DNA from: Xylophilus ampelinus
GTDB taxonomy: Bacteria > Pseudomonadota > Gammaproteobacteria > Burkholderiales > Burkholderiaceae_C
Direction: 5' to 3'
Length of the DNA stretch: 24,085 nt
Assembly: GCF_901875635.1 (NCBI RefSeq)
Contig: NZ_CABFMN010000134.1
Coordinates: forward strand, 1-24,085
How positions within the stretch are numbered: position 1 is the stretch's first letter; each line of letters starts with the position of its first letter. This document shows, in pieces, positions 16,667 to 22,029 of the stretch. A program made the translations under genes and the position numbers. Under the pieces are notes generated by a model that did not search any database, was not told the DNA's origin, and saw only the letters and a list, made by a program, of their open reading frames with translations.

Positions 16667-17491
16667 TCAGGAGGCGGACAGCAGGGCGACCTTCTGCTCG
16701 GAGGTCTCCGGCTTGGCAGGTGCCACTACGGGCAGCGGCTGCGGCCGGACATTGGGCGGCAGCGTCGGCACCGCGCGGCCACCGGCCACCTGCTGGAGGC
16801 GGGCGTGCTCCGCGAGCACCTTGCCGGCATAGCCGCCGTCGTCCTCAAGGTTGGCCGCGCCGACGTAATAGCGAAGGCCGCCTTCCAGCGATCCCGCGCG
16901 GGCGATGCACTCCTGCAGAACCTTCACACCGACGCGCATGTTCGTGACGGGGTCGAACGCCGTCAGGATCCCGCCCGCGCTTTCGTACTTGTCGCCGTGG
17001 ACGCGGGTCATGACCTGCATCAGGCCCTGTGCGCCGACGTGGCTCTGTGCGAAAGGGTTGAAGCTCGACTCCACAGCCATGATGGCCAGAATGAGCGTCG
17101 GGTCGAGCTTGGTCTTGCCGCCGATCTCGTACGCCTCGGCGACCAGCACGCTCAGCGGTTCCACCGCGACGCGGTACTTCCTGCTGAGCCAGTAGGCCAC
17201 CGCAGCCTGCTGCTTCGGCAGCTCCGCCGGGCTGGCCGCCGTCGTGCGCTCGATCGCGTTCGGCTGCAGGTCGGTCGGCTCCGGCGCGGGCTTGCGCGAC
17301 TCCAGCCAGGCCACGAGCCGTTGCTCGCCGGCATGCTGGAGGTCGGGGCGGGCCATCAGTGCGACCACGGCGAACACAAGGGCCAGGCCGATGAGGGCGA
17401 AGCCGTTGTGCGTGATCTCGAAAAAGCCGTCGGCAACATCGCCGGCCACGGTCCGCAGACTTCGGGCGCCGGCTTGCAGGGCCTGTTTCAT
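16667..17491 (-). CDS. Lytic transglycosylase, SLT-domain, membrane-anchored
   Basis: A 274-residue protein with one hydrophobic segment at about residues 31-48, a linker, and a C-terminal SLT-type lytic transglycosylase domain (about 118-240). Catalytic Glu141 lies in AVESSFNPFAQ, followed by GAQGLMQVMT (153-162) and YYVGAAN (208-214, in place of the usual AYNAG-type motif). Such enzymes cleave peptidoglycan with formation of 1,6-anhydro-muramic ends in the periplasm; the role may be wall turnover or opening the wall for a secreted machine. The start at ATG 17491 has AAAGGAAG upstream; the longer frame upstream lies in the leader. A good promoter at 17691-17719 gives a leader of about 190 nt. 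Which transglycosylase family it belongs to is not clear. Confidence 0.88.
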   Translation of the reverse strand: MKQALQAGARSLRTVAGDVADGFFEITHNGFALIGLALVFAVVALMARPDLQHAGEQRLVAWLESRKPAPEPTDLQPNAIERTTAASPAELPKQQAAVAYWLSRKYRVAVEPLSVLVAEAYEIGGKTKLDPTLILAIMAVESSFNPFAQSHVGAQGLMQVMTRVHGDKYESAGGILTAFDPVTNMRVGVKVLQECIARAGSLEGGLRYYVGAANLEDDGGYAGKVLAEHARLQQVAGGRAVPTLPPNVRPQPLPVVAPAKPETSEQKVALLSAS

Positions 17492-17684
17492 TCTTCGCTC
17501 TTCCTTTCGGTGCGGGTTTCGAGCGGAGGCAGGCACCCTGAGGTGGCGCCCGGCCGGGCATCGATGCGTCGCTTGGATTGGTAGGAACCGGCGCGTGCTG
17601 TGGAGGTTTGCACGCTGTGCCGGTCTCGCCGGGGAGTCCGGCGGCGGTGGGGCCCGGAAAGGACACAAGCGAAGTCCTGGGGCA
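17492..17684 (-). promoter_or_regulatory. Long structured 5' leader of the transglycosylase gene
   Basis: The stretch between the predicted transcript start and ATG 17491 has no credible coding frame. It contains several strong stems: ACCGGC-ACA-GCGTGC paired with GCACGC-GCCGGT at 17587-17624 (12 bp with a three-base bulge, 11-nt loop), GCCGG/CCGGC at 17628-17642, the palindrome GCCCGGCCGGGC at about 17548-17559, and a GGCACC...GGTGGCGCC stem beside it. I recognise no known riboswitch class in it. Confidence 0.4.
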
Positions 17685-17690
17685 CCGCGC

Positions 17691-17719
17691 ATTTTAAAAA
17701 CCGCTTAATACCTGGTCAA
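17691..17719 (-). promoter_or_regulatory. Sigma70-type promoter of the transglycosylase gene
   Basis: On the minus strand TTGACC (17714-17719) and TAAAAT (17691-17696) are separated by exactly 17 bp, each with 5 of 6 consensus bases. It lies in the most A/T-rich patch of the window. The predicted transcript start is near 17684. Confidence 0.75.
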
Positions 17720-17744
17720 TACTTAAGTTTCCGATCTTTATGCT
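17716..17744 (+). promoter_or_regulatory. Putative divergent promoter for the structured RNA and DUF748 gene
   Basis: TATGCT at 17739-17744 is a fair -10 box on the plus strand. A -35 at the right spacing (about 17716-17721) is poor and overlaps the -35 of the opposite promoter. CTTAA (17704-17708) and TTAAG (17723-17727) are inverted repeats around the overlap, so a bound regulator could control both directions. Predicted start near 17751. Confidence 0.4.
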
Positions 17745-17750
17745 AATGAG

Positions 17751-18045
17751 GCATGTTCAAGGTTGCCGATGGACCTGCCCAGCCCCATAAAGAAATCGAC
17801 TTGCGCGAGGCCGCGCGGAAGCCTAATCTGGCCCTGCCTGTTCATCAGGCGCTTGCCGAGGCCCAGGATCGACGTGGCGTTCCGCCCAACCGATTCGCCA
17901 GCCGAGGCCCCCAACGGTGGCAATCTCTTGCCACCTGCGAGGACGGAACCATTGACCTTCCGTCCGAGCAAAGAGATGGCAGCGGACTTGAGCCGGCCAT
18001 CAAGCCCGGTGGCAAGACTTCACGGTCGAGCCACCGGGCTTTTTC
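17751..18045 (+). ncRNA. Structured leader RNA or small RNA upstream of the DUF748 gene (attenuator-like)
   Basis: No credible protein is encoded here. The plus strand has a chain of perfect stems: GCCTG/CAGGC near 17836-17850, GGTGGCAA/TTGCCACC (17916-17923 with 17928-17935), GGACGGAA/TTCCGTCC (17941-17948 with 17958-17965), GATGGC/GCCATC (17975-17980 with 17996-18001), and the terminator at 18003-18044. The segment CTTGCCACC (17927-17935) is also perfectly complementary to GGTGGCAAG (18008-18016) in the terminator's 5' arm. In addition, ATCTCTTGC (17923-17931) can pair with GCAAAGAGAT (17968-17977) with one bulged A. These exclusive pairings suggest regulated termination ahead of the DUF748 gene. 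A free-standing small RNA is the alternative. The class is not recognised and the 5' end is a guess. Confidence 0.6.
18003..18044 (+). terminator. Intrinsic terminator before the DUF748 gene
   Basis: AGCCCGGTGGC (18003-18013) pairs perfectly with GCCACCGGGCT (18030-18040), an 11-bp GC-rich stem with a 16-nt loop, followed at once by a run of T. The T-run is only on the plus-strand side, so it acts on rightward transcripts. It ends 42 bp before the DUF748 start codon. Confidence 0.88.
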
Positions 18046-18086
18046 ATTTGGGGAACGGCCACGCACTTGGGGCACACTCAGCCGTG

Positions 18087-21000
18087 ATGATGAAGAACGC
18101 TGCTTGGCTGAAACAGAACAAATGGGTGCGGCGCGGGATCGTCGCCGTGGCGTCGCTCCTGGTGCTGTGGCTGGTGCTCTGGCTGGCCGTGCCGCCGATC
18201 GCCAAGAGCCAGTTGCAGAAGATCGCCAGCGAGAAGCTCGGGCGAACCGTCACGGTCGGCAAGGTCGATTTCAAGCCCTGGAGCCTCGAGCTCACCATCG
18301 ACGACCTGCGCATCGCCTCGGCCCAGGCCGGCGCGCCGCCGCAGGTCGAGGTGCGGCGCCTCTATGCCGATGCCGAACTCCAGTCGGTGCTGCGCCTAGC
18401 GCCGGTGATCGACGCAGTCAGCATCGAAGGCCCGACCGTCCGGCTCGCCCACCTGGCCGACGGCAAATACGACATCGACGACATCCTGGCGCGCTTCGCC
18501 TCCAAGCCTGACGATCCACCGCCGGGCGAGCCGCAGCGCTTCGCCGTCTACAACATCGCCATCACCGGCGGCACGGTCGATTTCGACGACCAGCCCGTCA
18601 GGCGCAAGCACGAATTGCGCGACTTCGAGCTCAAGGTCCCATTCGTCAGCAGCCTGGCCTCCAAGCGCGAGGTCAAGGTCGAGCCCAAGCTGGCTTTCGT
18701 GTTGAACGGCTCGCACTTCGACTCTTCGGCCTTCAGCACGCCTTTCGCCGACAACCGCAAGACCGACGCGCAGCTGCGCTTCGCCGACCTGGACCTCGCC
18801 CCCTACCTGGGCTACGTCCCGAGCAGCTTGCCGGTGAAGGTGCTGGCCGGCACCCTCGGTGCCGACCTGAAGGTGGACTTCGAGCGCGCCAACGCGGCGG
18901 CCCTGAGCATCAGCGGCACCGTCGAGGCCCGCAACATCAAGGTGGCCGACGCGCAGGGCCGCGACCTGCTGGGCTTCGGCTCGCTCAAGATCGGGCTGGC
19001 CGACGTCCGGCCGCTGGAGCGCAAGGTCCACCTGGGCAGCGTGGCGCTGGCCGACCCGCAACTGGCCGTGGCCCGTGATGCGGCCGGCAAGCTCAACCTG
19101 CTGGCCACCAATCCGGCCACCGGTGCTACAGAAAAGGTAGCGCCTCCCGCAGCAGCGGCGAGCGCTCCGGCCCCGAATGCCCCACAACCAGCGGGCTGGG
19201 CATTGCAGGTCGACAAGGTGGCGCTCCAGGGCGGCAGTGTGACCTGGCGCGACGAGACCACGCAGCCCGCTGCAGCCGTGCAGATCAAGGACATGCAGGT
19301 CGAGGCGAGCGACATTGTCTGGCCCATGGCGAAGCCAGCACGCTTCGGCGGCTCGCTCAACCTGGCGGGCGCGCCTTTCAAGTTCCAGGGGGAGGGCACC
19401 GACAAGGCGGCCCAGGTCCAGACCGAGGTCGAGTCATTGCCGCTGTCGCTGGCCGCACCCTACCTGGCCAAGAGCCTGGAACCGACGCTCGACGGCAAGC
19501 TGGGCGGCCAGGTGGACATCGCCTGGGCGGCGCCGAACCTGCAGCTCCACGCCCGCAAGGTCTCGGTCGACAACCTGGCGCTGACGCAGGGCAAGACGGC
19601 GCTCGCCAGTGCCGGTCGTTTCGAGATCGCCGACGCCAAGGCCGACCTGACGGCCCACACGCTGGCCATCGGCAGCTTCACCGCGACCAACCCCAAGGTG
19701 CGGGTCGAGCGCGACGGCGAAAAGCGATGGATGTTCGAACGCTGGATGCGCACGCCCGCGGGCGGCGGCGATGCACCCGTGGCCGCCCCCAAGGCGCCGG
19801 CCGCCGAAGCCGCGCCCGGCAGCGCCAAGCCCTGGCAGCTCAGCATCGCCAGCCTGGCGGTGGACAACGGCGCCGTCAGCTACGCCGACAAGGCCAACGC
19901 CAGCACGCCCGTCGAGGTCGAGATCACCGCGCTCAGGCTCAAGGTGAACAATCTGGCGCCGGACACGGCGACGGTGTCGCCCGTCGAACTGTCGGGCCGC
20001 ATCGGCGCGGGCCGCCGGGCCGACCCCGGCCGCTTCGACTTCAAGGGCCAGGTGGTGCTCAAGCCGCTGTCGGCCGAGGGCCGGCTGGAAACCGCGGCCA
20101 TCCCCTCCCACGCCTTCAAGGCCTACTACGCCGACACGCTCAACGTCGACATCCGCCGCTCGTACACCAACTACCGCGGCACCGTGCGTTTCGCCCAGTT
20201 GCCGGCCGGCATCAGCCTCAAGCTGGCCGGGGACACGGCCATCGAGGACTTCCGCGCCAACAGCGCCACGCTCACGCAGAAGGGCAGCTTCGGCGACGGC
20301 AACCAGCAACTGCTGAGCTGGAAGGCGTTGAGCCTGCGCGGGCTGCAGGTCGACCTGTCGCCCGGCGCGCCCCTCAAGGTCGACGTGCGCGAGACCACGC
20401 TCACCGACGTGTTCGCGCGGATCATCGTCGAGGAGAGCGGCCGGCTGAACCTGCAGGGCCTGACCAAGAAGGGCGCCGTAGAGTCGGCGGCTGCCGCGAC
20501 CGACGCGTCCAGGCAGGACCCCGCGACACGGCGCCAGCGGGGCGGCGGCACGGTCACCACCAACGAGCCGGCGGCAGCGCCTGCACGCCCTGTGTCGGCC
20601 GAGGAGATGGTCGGCGGCGCGACGCCGGCGGCGCCCACGGCTCAGGCCGCTCGGCCCGAGGTGGCGCCCGACCCGATGGCGCCGGTCATCAATTTCGGCC
20701 CGGTCAGCGTCGTCAACGGCAAGGTCGACTTCACCGACCTCTTCATCAAGCCCAACTATTCGGCCGACCTGAGCGAGCTCACCGGCAAGCTCAGCGCCTT
20801 CTCGTCACGGCCCAAGGAGGGCCAGCCCACGCTGGCCGACCTCGAACTGCGCGGCAAGGCGCAGCAGACCGCGGCGCTGGAGATCACCGGCAAGCTCAAC
20901 CCGCTGGCCAAGCCGCTGGAGCTGGACATCACTGCCAAGATGCGCGACCTCGACCTGCCGCCGCTGTCGCCGTATTCGGTGCGCTATGCCGGCCACGGCA

Positions 21001-21881
21001 TCGAGCGCGGCAAGCTCAGCCTGGACGTGAACTACAAGGTGGCGCCCGACGGCCGCCTCACGGCCACCAACAACCTCGTCCTCAACCAGCTGCAGTTCGG
21101 CGAGGAAGTGAAGGGCGCACCCAACAGCCTGCCGGTGCGCCTGGCGGTGGCCTTGCTGGCCGACCGCAACGGGGTGATCGACGTCGACCTGCCGCTGTCC
21201 GGCTCGCTCAACGACCCGCAGTTCAGCGTCGGCCCGCTGATCTGGAAGGCGGTGCTCAACCTCATCACCAAGGCGATCACGGCGCCCTTCAGCCTGCTGA
21301 CGGGCGGGCTCGGCGGCGGCGGGGGAGGGGATTCCAGCATCGTGCCCTTCGACCTGGGCAGCTCGACCCTGACGCCGGCCGCCGCCCAGAGTCTGGACAA
21401 GGTCGTCAAGGCCCTGAACGACCGCCCGGCGCTGCGCATGACCGTGGTGGGCGTCTCGAGCTTCGAGAAGGAGCGCGAGGCCTACAAGCGCCAGCGTCTG
21501 CGCCAGCTCGCTCAGGCGGAAAAGCGCCGCGCCGCCGTGCGATCCGGCCAGGACCCGGCCCAGGTCGCGCCCGTGACCGACGCCGAATACCCGAAGCTGC
21601 TGGAGGCGGTCTACAAGCGCGCCGACATCACCAAGCCGCGAAACATGATCGGCCTGGCCAAGGACCTGCCCACCGAGGAGATGGAGAAGCTGCTGCTGGC
21701 CAGCATCCCGGTCGACGAGCAGGCGATCCGCGAACTGGCCGTGGCGCGCGGCGCCGCCGTGCGCGACTACCTGCTGGAGCACAAGCTGGCCTCCGAACGG
21801 CTCTTCCTCGGGGCCGTGCGCACCGATGGCGGCGGCGCCGACTGGAAGCCCGGCGCCGAGCTCAAGCTCGACACCCGCTGA
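18087..21881 (+). CDS. DUF748/AsmA-like envelope protein with OmpA-like C-terminus
   Basis: A 1264-residue protein. Residues about 16-38 form an inner-membrane anchor, and the rest should be periplasmic. The body reads as AsmA/DUF748-type repeats (for example VTVGKVDFKPWSLELTIDDL, and INFGPVSVVNGKVDFTDLF late in the protein), split by Ala/Pro-rich linkers at about residues 346-372, 553-575 and 799-868. From about residue 1085 the sequence VPFDLGSSTLTPAAAQSLDK and the later AVARGAAVRDYLLEHKL resemble an OmpA-like peptidoglycan-binding fold with a long insertion. AsmA-like proteins are linked to lipid movement to the outer membrane; that role is inferred here. ATG 18087 is chosen because the anchor begins just after it; the open frame extending to 17763 crosses the terminator. 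No strong Shine-Dalgarno is seen. A 23-bp mini-palindrome lies in the first linker. Confidence 0.85.
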   Translation: MMKNAAWLKQNKWVRRGIVAVASLLVLWLVLWLAVPPIAKSQLQKIASEKLGRTVTVGKVDFKPWSLELTIDDLRIASAQAGAPPQVEVRRLYADAELQSVLRLAPVIDAVSIEGPTVRLAHLADGKYDIDDILARFASKPDDPPPGEPQRFAVYNIAITGGTVDFDDQPVRRKHELRDFELKVPFVSSLASKREVKVEPKLAFVLNGSHFDSSAFSTPFADNRKTDAQLRFADLDLAPYLGYVPSSLPVKVLAGTLGADLKVDFERANAAALSISGTVEARNIKVADAQGRDLLGFGSLKIGLADVRPLERKVHLGSVALADPQLAVARDAAGKLNLLATNPATGATEKVAPPAAAASAPAPNAPQPAGWALQVDKVALQGGSVTWRDETTQPAAAVQIKDMQVEASDIVWPMAKPARFGGSLNLAGAPFKFQGEGTDKAAQVQTEVESLPLSLAAPYLAKSLEPTLDGKLGGQVDIAWAAPNLQLHARKVSVDNLALTQGKTALASAGRFEIADAKADLTAHTLAIGSFTATNPKVRVERDGEKRWMFERWMRTPAGGGDAPVAAPKAPAAEAAPGSAKPWQLSIASLAVDNGAVSYADKANASTPVEVEITALRLKVNNLAPDTATVSPVELSGRIGAGRRADPGRFDFKGQVVLKPLSAEGRLETAAIPSHAFKAYYADTLNVDIRRSYTNYRGTVRFAQLPAGISLKLAGDTAIEDFRANSATLTQKGSFGDGNQQLLSWKALSLRGLQVDLSPGAPLKVDVRETTLTDVFARIIVEESGRLNLQGLTKKGAVESAAAATDASRQDPATRRQRGGGTVTTNEPAAAPARPVSAEEMVGGATPAAPTAQAARPEVAPDPMAPVINFGPVSVVNGKVDFTDLFIKPNYSADLSELTGKLSAFSSRPKEGQPTLADLELRGKAQQTAALEITGKLNPLAKPLELDITAKMRDLDLPPLSPYSVRYAGHGIERGKLSLDVNYKVAPDGRLTATNNLVLNQLQFGEEVKGAPNSLPVRLAVALLADRNGVIDVDLPLSGSLNDPQFSVGPLIWKAVLNLITKAITAPFSLLTGGLGGGGGGDSSIVPFDLGSSTLTPAAAQSLDKVVKALNDRPALRMTVVGVSSFEKEREAYKRQRLRQLAQAEKRRAAVRSGQDPAQVAPVTDAEYPKLLEAVYKRADITKPRNMIGLAKDLPTEEMEKLLLASIPVDEQAIRELAVARGAAVRDYLLEHKLASERLFLGAVRTDGGGADWKPGAELKLDTR
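19122..19144. repeat. 23-bp mini-palindrome in the first linker of the DUF748 gene
   Basis: GGTGCTAC (19122-19129) pairs with GTAGCGCC (19137-19144), 8 bp with one G-T, around the loop AGAAAAG. It is translated GATEKVAP. The copy at 23938-23960 has the same arms, the same 7-nt loop length and the same reading frame (GATEVVAP). Confidence 0.75.
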
Positions 21882-21889
21882 GCGCGGGC

Positions 21890-21919
21890 GGCCGCGTCAC
21901 CCCCCGGGCTGACGCGGCC
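21890..21919. terminator. Hairpin after the DUF748 gene (possible terminator)
   Basis: GGCCGCGTCA (21890-21899) and TGACGCGGCC (21910-21919) form a perfect 10-bp stem with a 10-nt C/G loop, eight bases after the DUF748 stop. There is no T-run behind it. Its right arm overlaps the proposed -35 of the next gene. Confidence 0.45.
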
Positions 21920-21937
21920 CGCAAGCTCGGAGACAAT
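21909..21937 (+). promoter_or_regulatory. Putative promoter of the DUF349 gene
   Basis: CTGACG (21909-21914) and GACAAT (21932-21937) are spaced by 17 bp, each matching 4 of 6 sigma70 consensus positions. They lie about 100 bp ahead of the GTG start of the next gene, giving a leader of roughly 85 nt. Confidence 0.4.
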
Positions 21938-22029
21938 ACGCAGTTCGCGCCGGCCTTGCCGGCGCCTTCGCTTGCGCGCCGGACGCACCGGCGCCGGGCC
22001 TTCAGCCACACGACACCTTCTCACGCGCA

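Noticed and set aside
17738..17971. Minus-strand frame of 77 codons in the divergent region
   Set aside because: No ribosome binding site, no recognisable family, and it lies antisense to a chain of perfect RNA stems.
17751..18045. 6S RNA, tmRNA, SRP RNA or a known riboswitch (FMN, TPP, cobalamin, glycine, c-di-GMP) at the structured RNA
   Set aside because: I could not match the conserved sequences of any of these; a covariance-model search would be needed to be certain.
17763..18086. N-terminal extension of the DUF748 protein by 108 residues
   Set aside because: It would read through the intrinsic terminator and the structured RNA, and would put Pro/Arg-rich sequence ahead of an otherwise normal membrane anchor.
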